From Tubulanus polymorphus (taxonomy: Eukaryota; Nemertea; Palaeonemertea; Tubulaniformes; Tubulanidae): 64,000 nucleotides of DNA. The notes beneath the pieces are model-generated. The model ran no database searches and was not told the DNA's origin. It was given only the letters and a program-made list of their open reading frames with translations. A program made the translations under genes and the position numbers. Shown here piece after piece: positions 54,871-64,000 of this stretch (its first letter is position 1; each line of letters opens with the position of its first letter). The stretch covers positions 17,667,307-17,731,306 of the forward strand of contig NC_134031.1 of the NCBI RefSeq assembly GCF_964204645.1, in the 5' to 3' direction.

Positions 54871-56105
54871 TCTATTATTGAACTTATGATTAGGAATCTA
54901 TGGGTGTTGATCAAAAGTAACAGTCATGCAATATCTGACGTAGAAGTGATATGTTTTTATAGTTGCGTAGCTGTAGATATTGATCAATGCCTTCTACTTA
55001 AAATCTACTTAAAAGGTTATAAAAATATCAATCAATGAAGTAATCGTATATACCTTCTATATTTAGTAGCAGACAGTCTACCTCAAGGTATTCAATTAAT
55101 TTCCGTAGTTCGTCAAAAAATTTCTTCCATACGGAAAGTTCTGTACGATCGATGACTATCAATTCAAGTTTTTTCTGATCGACTAATTAATGGTGCTTAT
55201 CAATGTCTACTAGATACTTAGTTTTCATCGACAAATTGAAGATTTTTCTAACGAAGCTAGCGAGAAATGCTCCTTCTTTCCCTACGATGATAATGATGAT
55301 ATCTATACTTCATCGGAAGAAAGCTGGAATATATATGGTCTCTTGAAGCGGACTGGATGCATTTTAGATCTTCATTATTGATTTTAAACTCGCTCTGAAA
55401 TTTTTCATAATTTTGTATGCGTTTTTTTTTTAATGAATATGTTTCTTCGTTGTTTATGTCGTTAAATCTAGTTGTAATATTATCGAATATTGTGATAACG
55501 TCGTATTATATTCCTATATTATATAACACTTATCTCCAGTCTCTTGGTTCTATCACGTTTGCAATAATTGTAACTCGATGATAAACCTACGCAAGACATT
55601 TTAAAGACTCAAACGTCTTGAAAACTCTAGTGCCCGACTAATGCGTACGTATTCTGCTATTTACCTTAAAATCTTTAACAGGACTGACTCTAAATTACCT
55701 CGTTGAACTTCTGGATGTATACAAACCTGCTCGAAATCTTTGTTCAGCTCATCAACGCAAAAATTGTGTACCCCTGTTCAAACCTTTGGCATTAGAGCGT
55801 TATCCCGTTATGCTAATTGAACTCCTAATAGTTTCACTGATATTAATTCATTTTCTCAAAAGCAGTTCAACACTCATCTAAAGACACTTCTATTCAGACA
55901 TCACTATCTGGTGAGGCAAATCTGAACTGTTTTGTTAGGATACCTGAGCTATATGAAACTTATTATTTATTATCATAGAACAAAATTCTTCATAATTTGT
56001 AGAATGATTCATGAAAACTCACTGTGTACTACATCAGATATTATCTCTCTATTTAACCCAGTAATATACGCGCACAAAACAAGTCAATGAGTTAAATCCT
56101 ACGAA

Positions 56106-56492
56106 ATGAATTCTGATTCAGACGTTAAGAAGATGGTTCTCACGAAATTATCAGATTTGATTATCTCAGAAATGATCGGATTTCTAAAAAGAATTCGACT
56201 ATATCCGACGAAAACGATTTCCAATCACGGAAGAACCGCATTTTCCAAAGCAACATGTATTTTCACAATTTTGATTATTTGTGGATGGTCCCTAATCGCG
56301 AATGGCCTTGCAATGTCATCAACCTACAGTTCAGATCAATCGGAACAAAACCCTCTTGATCTACATCAAGTGTTATTGACGTATATTTGTTCAATTGATT
56401 GCTGCGTGTTTCTACTGAATGCAATGTTTAACAGCCCGCTCAAGTCAACGCAGTACGAGAATGTGAGAAAAAAATATCGTAAAACTCGGTGA
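56106..56492 (+). CDS. small two-helix membrane protein ORF, GPCR-like fragment
   Basis: 128 codons, ATG to TGA. Two hydrophobic segments, TCIFTILIICGWSLIANGLA and a stretch from HQVLLTYICSIDCCVFLLNA, are followed by FNSPLKSTQYENVRKKYRKTR. The order Lys/Arg-rich loop, helix with Trp, short loop, helix ending N-x-x-x-N-S-P, then a basic tail is like helices 6 and 7 plus the C-terminus of a rhodopsin-family receptor. No upstream receptor exons were found, and in-frame stops precede the ATG. It could be a truncated receptor, a last exon with a mis-assigned start, or an unrelated small membrane protein. Confidence 0.35.
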   Translation: MNSDSDVKKMVLTKLSDLIISEMIGFLKRIRLYPTKTISNHGRTAFSKATCIFTILIICGWSLIANGLAMSSTYSSDQSEQNPLDLHQVLLTYICSIDCCVFLLNAMFNSPLKSTQYENVRKKYRKTR

Positions 56493-57347
56493 TCTCAATA
56501 AAAGGCCATTGTAATTATTCATTACTCTACTATACGAGTCAGGCAAGGATGTGACGTTACGTAATTTCAAAGCGATGCTTTATATCTTGAACAAAATTGT
56601 ACCAATTCCATAGATTCATCATTTGAAATTTGCTTCTGACTATGACATGACTTAACGTGGTGAAGTCTGTAAAACGTGAACGTTTTTATTTCGTCATGAT
56701 TGATGTAAGGTGAGATAACATTCACTCACGGCTGAAGCCTGTCGTCCTCTGTAGTTATAGGTTTTATCAGGTTACAGTACAGTGTGAATGATCGAGCAGT
56801 CACCTTTAAAAAAAACGTGCGTCTTTTTATCTGATCCACGAGTTGAGCGCAAAAGCCCAATTTTACAACAATTTCTATTAGTTCGATTAACTTCGCGATG
56901 TAAGACTAGTCTGAAGATTTAAGCCAAATTAGTTCGAGGCCAGTCTATGCTCTTCAGTGTTGAGAATTCTTTCAGATTTGGAACTGGATTAGGCAGGAAC
57001 TAATGTAAAGCTTGCGTTCTGTATTGATAAAGGTCTATAGCACTAGAAGATATTACGACTCTTTCCATCCGTTTTCGAGATGATGATAATATATTTTTCT
57101 GCATTGTATCATTGATATGAAAGCATAAACTGTTTGGTTTGTGTATACAAACAGCCAGTCGGTTGTGGTGAATATTTTTTTTTTGAATATTTGATCTGTC
57201 TGACACTTGTGCCGGAAAGAGAGTGGAGAGAGAGTGTGTATGTGAGTATATCTTTTTCAAGTATAGAGCAGTGCGTATCTCGCTCCTCTATTCCAGTCAT
57301 AATCGCTATAAATCGGGATCAGATTTGAGCTTGAGAAGAATGAAATG

Positions 57348-57527
57348 CAGCGGAACCTTGTTACAACGAACTTCACCGGACCAAAAAAAAACCAAAAAAT
57401 ATGTTCGTTCTAACCGATTGAACGTTGTATCCAGTATGAAATTAATGAAATTTTCCTTACTCGGGACACAATTCTATATTTGTCATATCCGATGAATCCG
57501 AGTTCGTTTTAACGAGGTTCCACTGTA
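57348..57527. mobile_element. pogo-like MITE, GGAACCTTGTTACAACGAAC ends
   Basis: Left CGGAACCTTGTTACAACGAAC is mirrored by GTTCGTTTTAACGAGGTTCC and CACTGTA. Related at the ends to the element at 58936. Confidence 0.65.
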
Positions 57528-57690
57528 TAATTGAATCACAGTTGATTATCGCAGTATTTTGTTTTTGAGACTATAAAACCGTTGTTAAAACATTTGAATT
57601 TAGTAGAAATAATTAAGATCCTAGTTTTATCTGGATCATTAACAAATGATTTGCCGAAAGAACTGCTGTTAAACCGCATTAAATAGCCAA

Positions 57691-57963
57691 CATTTACAGA
57701 AGCATCACAACAACAATTGTTTTTTTTTTTGTAGCTACAAAAACGTAATCATTTTAAAAGAAATTAATTTTCTGTGTGAAAAAAAATCGCACAGAAAAAA
57801 ATGGCCGGCATCCAGAAAAATGATAAAGATGAATATTGATTATTTTTCTGTGTGATTTTCTTTCATACGGAAAATTAATTTCTTGTAAAATATTTATGTT
57901 TTTGGGAGCTACAAAAAAAAAGAAAATAAATATAATTGTTGTCGGGATGCTTCAGTAAACATG
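57691..57963. mobile_element. long fold-back element
   Basis: Arms of about 100 bp pair over most of their length: outer GAAGCATCACAACAACAATT against AATTGTTGTCGGGATGCTTC, then GTAGCTACAAAAA, then AGAAATTAATTTTCTGTGTG. The unpaired loop is only about 60 bp. No coding capacity. Confidence 0.75.
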
Positions 57964-58745
57964 AGGTGATATGTAAAATTGACTTTCTCCTTTTCACTAG
58001 ATAGAGTGTTTACTGTGTTATAATATTCTGTTGGCAATACGCCCTGACCGATCCTGGTTTATGTGATAATAAGTGCTGTAAAAATTCTGCCTCGATTATT
58101 ATACGTTATTATACGTGTTGTATTTAATGTCGTTTCTTCACAAATCATCATTTCGAGAAATTCTGAAAAATATCGAGCAATAATATCTCGACTAATTCTA
58201 ACTATGTAACACTTAGTTCTAATATTAGTTGTAATTATTGCGTCAATTGAAGGCAGGTATTATGTGTATTTATCAAAATTATGTTCGACCTCCCTGAGGA
58301 TTTGTCTGGGACAGGCTTCGGATATAGGGTAAGGGCACGGAGGGAGTATTTCAATGGCAGACGTGTATTTTTAAGCTGTCCTGATTGATGAATCATTTTC
58401 GGTTGTGCATCCTCTGCAGTTTGGCGGAGTTTGGGTCCTGTTCGGTTGTGTAAATACAGTATTCATATAGCAATAAAACAGTTTTGATTGGTGGATGAAA
58501 TGTTCTATCGTCCGGGTATCGAGACAATGTGCTTCGGTAAAAATGATTTCAACTTTTCTCGTGTGAACATGAGGGCATTGCACTGATTAAAAAAAAGCCG
58601 CAGAGCGCTGATGAACATGTGAGACTTTTTGATAACGTATTCACTGACGCAGTTCATTAAACCTTGGGACCGAGTTCATAGAATTTGATTCGAGTAGATT
58701 TGTAAATAGTTGAGTCTATTTCCAGTCTTGATGAATATCGTTTAG

Positions 58746-58890
58746 AGAAACCCACAATATCAATTAAAACGACTGTTATTGATTTTTTCGTTGAAAATTT
58801 CAAATAAACTCTGATGATGGGTGGAAGGATTTCATCCGAAACGTAAGAAAAAATCAATAGCAGTTGTTTAAATTGATATCGTGGGTTTCT
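58746..58890. mobile_element. short fold-back element
   Basis: AGAAACCCACAATATCAATT on the left mirrors AATTGATATCGTGGGTTTCT on the right, continuing through CTGTTATTGATTTTTTC with few mismatches. Confidence 0.7.
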
Positions 58891-58935
58891 GTTGACTAAC
58901 TAAGTCGGATACACAGTGGATTACTAAGTCGGATA

Positions 58936-59070
58936 TACAGTGGAACCTTGGATATAACGATTATTAGAAGTTAGAATCTCGTCCCAAATATGACAATATT
59001 CTAATAATTTCAAACTTACGAACATATATTCTGGTTCGCCGAAATTCGTTTATAACGAGATTCCACTGTA
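58936..59070. mobile_element. pogo-like MITE, TACAGTGGAACCTTGGATATAACG ends
   Basis: TACAGTGGAACCTTGGATA and TATAACGAGATTCCACTGTA are inverted, with TA at both borders. Confidence 0.75.
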
Positions 59071-60310
59071 ATTGAAAATAGCGAAGAAAGAGTTCCCCTC
59101 GATTAATACGCCCATTAATACGAATATTCTTGTAACGTCTTGTTACCGATGATAGAACTGTGCGGATGTCGGTAGCCTGCCAGCGATGTCAATTCGTGCA
59201 GATCTACTTTCTTTTTTCTCGTAGTTTCAGAATATTGTGCAACTGCTCTTGTTTGGTTTCCGATGTTGATTTATGTATCATCTTGAGAAATACACGGAAT
59301 ACATTACCAAATGTAGCACCTTAAGAAATACACGGAATACATTACCCATTGTGAACTATTTATTTCATCGGATGCCATGATAAAGTTTTTGTTACTAATG
59401 TATATGAAATATACCGTGTGTTAAGTATTTAGGGCTGATGAAAGGGATACGGAGGGTCGGGGGTCAGGGGATGTATACATACATTTTGTGTGCAGTTGTT
59501 TTCTTTTTGATACATTGATACTTATACATTTCCAAGCTTTAGTCGTTTATTAAATAAAGTATATATACAAATACAAATCAGAACTTCACGAATTCTCTTG
59601 AATTTGATTCGAGTGGCGTGCGTGTGTATGAGGACCTCACGAGGCTGGTATTGTACCAGTATCCTCGGATCCCCCCCTTGTATCCGCCCCTGGTAATATA
59701 TGGGGCGAAGGTCCATGGATCCTGAGCATACTGAAAACAATGAACTTAAATCCGTAGGTTGTTACTGCTTTATTGATACACCGTACATATAACAGGTTTA
59801 TCACTGGTTTATTGCGCGTTCGAATATGCTCTAGTATATTTCATTCTTCATTACCTGCGGGGATAAAAAGAGAACAGGGCAAATTAGATGATAGAAAAAA
59901 CCTGCTAATGAGGATTAAGTCGTTTCTATAAATTATGAGATAAGCTTCATTCTATCTAGTCACGTATTTTGCATATATATGTATCTATCCCATGGGGAAC
60001 CTCTCGTGTGTTTTTCAAAACGGTGTCAATTATCATTTTCGCTCGATATATCAGACACGTTATTTTCAAGGAGCCGCAGGTACAACAATGCCGTGATCAA
60101 TATCTCGAGTACGTACGGAGTCTCTATACGCTTTGAGGGTGTGGGTATTTTCGGGTCGACAAACCAAACGGCGGCAAATGAATGTCAAGTATCATTGACA
60201 TACATAACGACTAGAGGAATACAATGCATTCTAAATAGAGAGGTAAATTTATACCTCACTTTAATTCCTATATGAATATAATTACCTCTCGGTATTTCTG
60301 CCTCGCCATT

Positions 60311-62224
60311 TCAATTTCTGATTTTGCCGTTGGGACCGGGTGTCGTTCCGAGGACGATTGGTCCCCCAGTTGGTCGTGGTGTGGTTGTTGCCGCATTCTG
60401 TGGACACGGTGTTCCCAGAATAGGCTGGCAAGGTTCTGCTGTGGTAAATGGTTCAACTGTTGACGTGCCAGGTTTGATTCCTGGCTTGATTGCGTTCGTT
60501 GCTGGTAAGATTCCTGGTTTAGTTGCTGGTACAACCGGTTCAACTGCTGGTTTAGTTGCTGGTACAACCGGTACAACTACTGGTTTAGTTGCTGGTACAA
60601 CTGGTACAACTGCTGGTTTAGTTGCTGGTACAACCAGTACCACTGCTGGTTTGGTTGCTGGTACAACCGGTACAACTGCTGGTTTAGTTGCTGGTACAAC
60701 CGGTACAACTGCTGGTTTGGTTGCTGATACAACCGGTACGACTGCTGGTTTGGTTGCTGGTACAACCGGTACAACTGCTGGTTTAGTTGCTGGTACAAAC
60801 GGTACAACTGCTGGTTTAGTTGCTGGTACAACCGGTACAACTGCTGGTTTTGTTGCTGGTACAACCGGTACAACTGCTGGTTTAGTCGCTGGTACAACCG
60901 GTACAACTACTGGTTTAGTTGCTGGTACAACTGGTAGAACCGCTGGTTTGGTTGCTGGTACACCTTCTGGTTTAGTTGCTAGTTCACCTGCTGGTGTAGT
61001 TGCTGGTTTAATTCCTGGTTTAGTTTCTGGTGCAAGTGCTTGTTCTGTTGCTGATGCAACTGCTGGTTTAGAAACTGATACATTTACTGGTTTAGTCGCT
61101 GGTACAACCGGTAGAACTGCTGGTTTAGTTGCTGGTACAACCGGTAGAACTGCTGGTTTAGTTGCTGGTACAGTTACTGGTTTAGTTGCTGGTACAACTG
61201 GTAGAACTGCTGGTTTAGTTGCTGGTACAACTGGTAGAACTGCTGGTTTAGTTGCTGGTACAACCGGTAGAACTGCTGGTTTAGTTGCTGGTACAGTTCC
61301 TGGTTTAGTTGCTGGTACAACTGGTAGAACTGCTGGTTTAGTCGTCGGTACAACCGGGACAACTGCTGGTTTAGTTGCTGGTACAGTTCCTGGTTTAGTT
61401 GCTGGTACAAATGGTACAACTGCTGGTTTAGTTGCTGATACTGGTTTAGTTCCTGTTACGATTTCTGCTCCAGTTGCTGGTACAACTGGTACAACCGCTG
61501 GTTTAGTTGCCGGTATAACTACTGGTTTAGTTGCTAGTACGTCTGCTGGTGTAGTTGCTGGTTTAATTCCTGGTTTAGTTTCAGGCGCAAGTGCTGGTTC
61601 TGTTGCTGGTACAACTGCTGGTTTAGTCGCTGATACATTTGCTGGTTTTGCTTCTGGTTTAGTTGCTGGTACGATTCCTGGTGCGATTCCTGGTTTTGTC
61701 ACAGGGACAACCTCTGGTTTAACGATTGGTAGAATTGATGGACATGGCTTCCCCGGTTTACATGGTTTTATTACAGCAATGGCCGGACATGGTTTTCCGG
61801 GTTTGCACTGCGTCTTGACACCGGGTTTCAATATTCGGTGAACTTTGATTTTTTTCGCTTTCTTGCAAGCGATCGCGAAAGTCCCCACGACTGATATATC
61901 TTTGCCTTTCTTCGTTTTACCTTTAACGTGGAATTTGCGCAACGAACGCTCTCCTACGAACAACACATCATCATCGACATCATCTTCATCGAAATCATCA
62001 TCATCATCATCGTCGTCGTCATCATCATCATCGTCGAAGGCTTTTTTTATGATACCACAATCGATCGTTAATCTACCAACAACTATAACTTCCTTGTCGT
62101 CTGCCGATTGTGATTTTGCTAAGGCGGTGTCGCCGATTGTATCTATTTCATCGTCCAACTTATCGGCGCTGGACGATACGATAAACAATGTGAGTATACA
62201 AACAATCCAACCGGTATTAGACAT
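60311..62224 (-). CDS. secreted low-complexity protein: poly-Asp plus VPATKPA repeats
   Basis: 637 residues in one open frame. Residues 1-20 (MSNTGWIVCILTLFIVSSSA) form a clear signal peptide. An acidic region at about 64-87 contains an unbroken run of at least 13 Asp. A folded-looking stretch follows (about 90-125) with basic KKAKK clusters, and then two CKPGKPCP units. From about residue 165 to 590 the protein is a tandem array of Val-Val-Pro-Ala-Thr-Lys-Pro-Ala type units. The C-terminus has a few Cys (AEPCQPILGTPCPQ) and ends GPNGKIRN. Likely extracellular and structural; an acidic run together with Pro/Lys repeats is seen in invertebrate shell-matrix or adhesive proteins, but that role is a guess. 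The long open frames on the opposite strand and other phases come from the repeat and are not genes. Confidence 0.75.
   Translation of the reverse strand: MSNTGWIVCILTLFIVSSSADKLDDEIDTIGDTALAKSQSADDKEVIVVGRLTIDCGIIKKAFDDDDDDDDDDDDDDFDEDDVDDDVLFVGERSLRKFHVKGKTKKGKDISVVGTFAIACKKAKKIKVHRILKPGVKTQCKPGKPCPAIAVIKPCKPGKPCPSILPIVKPEVVPVTKPGIAPGIVPATKPEAKPANVSATKPAVVPATEPALAPETKPGIKPATTPADVLATKPVVIPATKPAVVPVVPATGAEIVTGTKPVSATKPAVVPFVPATKPGTVPATKPAVVPVVPTTKPAVLPVVPATKPGTVPATKPAVLPVVPATKPAVLPVVPATKPAVLPVVPATKPVTVPATKPAVLPVVPATKPAVLPVVPATKPVNVSVSKPAVASATEQALAPETKPGIKPATTPAGELATKPEGVPATKPAVLPVVPATKPVVVPVVPATKPAVVPVVPATKPAVVPVVPATKPAVVPFVPATKPAVVPVVPATKPAVVPVVSATKPAVVPVVPATKPAVVPVVPATKPAVVLVVPATKPAVVPVVPATKPVVVPVVPATKPAVEPVVPATKPGILPATNAIKPGIKPGTSTVEPFTTAEPCQPILGTPCPQNAATTTPRPTGGPIVLGTTPGPNGKIRN
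60530..61690. repeat. degenerate 15/30-bp tandem repeat within the secreted protein gene
   Basis: Units such as GCTGGTTTAGTTGCTGGTAC AACCGGTACA recur dozens of times on the plus strand, in 15-nt half-units joined to 30-nt units. Divergent spacer units interrupt it near 60960-61100 and 61440-61640; these two spacers resemble each other, indicating a higher-order duplication of about 500-600 bp. Confidence 0.85.
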
Positions 62225-63201
62225 GATTGTGTCTTAAGTTCGCTGTTCACAATCCCAAATGATATTTGAATCATTATCGCAATTAGTTTTGTGACACTTT
62301 AAAAGATCGATTGGTTTTATATTCATAAACCTGGTACCGACGAACTCCTGACGAAGATAGTGCATCAGCAAACAACTCCCACCAGCCCGATGTTCGTCAA
62401 GACAAATATGCATGACTTGAAAATATATGATTGAAAAGATTTTAATTCAGATTGCGTTATGAATTTCTAATGTGAATGTATATAACTCATTACGTATGCA
62501 GTTCAATCATTGAACTGCATATGTCTGGTCTGAAGTGTCACAAATAAACAAATAGATTTGATTGAATAGTTGATTTCAGGCTAGGGATAGAGGTCCGCCA
62601 ATTTTGAGTAGCTTTAGCTGTAACTAATGACTATACTTAAGATCGTGTGAACTTGGTTCCATCATAGGTACAATGTCTAAAAAAATCCTGCTCTTTGGAC
62701 CTTACGGCTTTGTTAAAATCGTACTGATCCTCATCTAGTTTGGTCAGCTCGCTTTGTCACAGCGTTGTATCAAGCGAGTGGTTTACGTATGAAGGCGGAC
62801 TCAGGTGTGATCCGGACTAACTGGTTGCTTTCACCTAACACCTGGCGCATTCCCAGCTCTAACATGACAATTGCACATTCCTAAAGAACCAATATCGGTT
62901 GGCTTGAAGGTGTAACTAATTGACCACCAGGTTCTAAAGAATTATCGTCTTATCTCAAATATTCTTCATATAATCAACTAGTGAAACGACCTTGCTCCTG
63001 CACTTACAGAATATTCAGCTTTTATCTGTCGTACATTCGAATCTTTCAAATCACACCTGAAAGCTTATCTTCACAGTTCACGGAAAAAAACCTGTTAATT
63101 CGAAGTAAAATGATTTATTAATTTCTGCTTCATCCGATAATTACATCTTATTTCGGACAGAAACTCGACAATTTGTTTACACCTTGATCTTTTCAGAAAA
63201 T
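62225..63201. other. upstream region of the secreted protein gene and 3' flank of the tetraspanin gene
   Basis: No gene or RNA recognised. A 30-bp inverted pair ATGCAGTTCAATCATTGAACTGCAT lies at about 62497-62522. Confidence 0.4.
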
Positions 63202-64000
63202 CTAATTCCAGCCACCGTTTGCGGCATTACTAGCTCGGCGTATGCTCGCTGCTGCTGGTGGTGGTGGTGGTGGAGGTGGTGTGGTTGGAATGCTACTCGA
63301 TCGTTTAGGGCTCAAACTCTTCGCTGATTCTCGGTTTAAATCGAACCCGACCGATATCGGTTTGTAACTGATGCGCCTACTGCTCGAAGCTGATTGCGAT
63401 GGCTTTTCGTACACTTCGAATGATGACTCGCTGTCTATCTCATCGATGTCGTCAAACAATCCCTTGCGTTGCTCGTCTAATTCTCTTTCTTCGGTTGACG
63501 GGGTACTTTTGGTCGGACACGCTCCGAAGAGCCAAGCTGTAGACGGACATTCTGGATCACCTTTTTCCAGCGCCGAGACGACGGCGGTTTGCAAGAATCT
63601 AGCCACAAATATTCCGATTACACGAATAACGAATATGCCGACGATTATTCCGCCGGCGGTCAGCAACATTTGCTCGAAATAAGTCATAATCGCATCGCGG
63701 CATCCCCTCATGTGTAACGTTGTCTGTTTTCGATAGTCGTAATTGTGGTGATACTTGTTCTCTTGTACTCGATGGTGAATGCACGGACGTCTAGATTTCA
63801 CGCTACAGCAACTGAAAGGCACGTCATCCGGCAAAAACTTTCCATCGGCCATCTTGCTCTTCGCATAAGTTGACAGCATGTCGACGTACACCTCGCTGAC
63901 CCACGGTACGTTGAACCAATCGGTATAGAACTCACCGCCACAGCATTCGTAATCCATCTGCGTCTGGTCAATTACGATTTTGATATGTTTCGTCGTCTTG
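63202..64000 (-). CDS. peripherin/ROM1-like tetraspanin, C-terminal part, 5' end outside window
   Basis: The frame stays open to the window edge, so the Met at 63957 is internal (upstream residues read KTTKHIKIVIDQTQ). The large extracellular loop shows CCGG..YTDWF, VPFSCC, RPCIHH and RGCRDA, the Cys pattern of tetraspanins and specifically the VPFSCC-x-RPCI-x-RGC layout of vertebrate peripherin-2 and ROM1. The fourth membrane helix follows (LLTAGGIIVGIFVIRVIGIF). A cytoplasmic tail of about 120 residues has DPECPSTAWLFGACPT, acidic and Ser-rich stretches and a poly-Pro run. In vertebrates such proteins shape photoreceptor disc rims; the role in this animal is not known from sequence. Stop is TAG. 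Confidence 0.88.
   Translation of the reverse strand, partial: KTTKHIKIVIDQTQMDYECCGGEFYTDWFNVPWVSEVYVDMLSTYAKSKMADGKFLPDDVPFSCCSVKSRRPCIHHRVQENKYHHNYDYRKQTTLHMRGCRDAIMTYFEQMLLTAGGIIVGIFVIRVIGIFVARFLQTAVVSALEKGDPECPSTAWLFGACPTKSTPSTEERELDEQRKGLFDDIDEIDSESSFEVYEKPSQSASSSRRISYKPISVGFDLNRESAKSLSPKRSSSIPTTPPPPPPPPAAASIRRASNAANGGWN

Larger units (their letters stand above)
53781..56105. other. spacer rich in small DNA transposons
   Basis: No gene seen. At least three MITEs are recognisable (54072-54228, 54480-54870, 54663-54835 nested). A further possible one lies at about 54270-54410 with GCCAGTTGCATAG and GTGCAACTAGGC ends. Confidence 0.5.
56493..60310. other. spacer with several fold-back elements
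   Basis: No gene seen apart from mobile elements listed separately (57348-57527, 57691-57963, 58746-58890, 58936-59070). A fragment at about 59668-59695 resembles the end of the transposon at 12764. Confidence 0.45.

Noticed and set aside
60324-61841. 505-codon plus-strand frame of GLVAGTTG repeats opposite the secreted protein gene
   Set aside because: Antisense shadow of the repeat; no signal peptide or plausible start, and the minus frame has a signal peptide and non-repeat flanks.

Overview
The window is eukaryotic nuclear DNA from an invertebrate animal. The evidence is spliced genes with GT-AG introns, many short fold-back DNA transposons, microsatellites and minisatellites, eukaryotic initiator tRNA-Met and tRNA-Gly genes, C2H2 zinc fingers, and a peripherin/ROM-type tetraspanin. 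A marine lophotrochozoan such as a mollusc fits the overall look, but that is a guess; no sequence here fixes the phylum.

Layout. 1-4997 is mostly non-coding and holds a very large (AT)n hairpin. 4998-8313 (+) is a seven-exon gene for an unrecognised acidic coiled-coil protein, with an initiator tRNA-Met gene and a decayed copy in its first intron. 8789-8860 (-) is tRNA-Gly(TCC). 9533-11266 (+) is a three-exon Rab-like protein with damaged nucleotide-binding motifs. 12346-53780 is the main feature, a zinc-finger locus described below. 56106-56492 (+) is a small membrane-protein ORF. 60311-62224 (-) is a secreted protein with a poly-Asp run and Val/Pro/Ala/Thr/Lys tandem repeats. 63202-64000 (-) is the C-terminal part of a peripherin-like tetraspanin that runs off the window.

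The central system. Three paralogous genes share one plan. Exon 1 encodes only Met-(Met)-Leu-Leu. Exon 2 encodes a conserved segment of about 45 residues (IPFQV..DL.ECL..RLDVI.DIV..VDEP.WLEWQ.RR). Exon 3 is a long disordered exon with a KRKRRR-type basic signal, a SUMO-interacting motif and psi-K-x-E sites. The last exon encodes a pair of C2H2 fingers. Every internal junction is phase 1. Genes B (43632-46024, +) and C (48157-53780, +) each have one finger exon. Gene A (minus strand, exons 1-3 at 42209-39971) is followed over 27 kb by 32 mutually exclusive candidate 3' finger exons. Each has its own acceptor, enters in the same phase 1, and ends in its own stop codon. Several further decayed finger exons lie between them. 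The design recalls Drosophila lola and mod(mdg4), where one constant 5' part is spliced to one of many DNA-binding 3' exons, but the constant part here contains no BTB domain that I can recognise. A and B stand head to head; their exon 2 copies differ at only two silent positions, which points to recent inverted duplication or gene conversion.

The finger exons fall into neighbouring families with shared leaders or tails, for example a GFLPI tail at 24-28 kb and an [13 protein letters not shown] leader at 30-35 kb. That pattern is what local tandem exon duplication would leave. The introns are full of MITEs and minisatellites. No transcript data are available: exon joins are read from splice-site sequence, phase and paralogue comparison.
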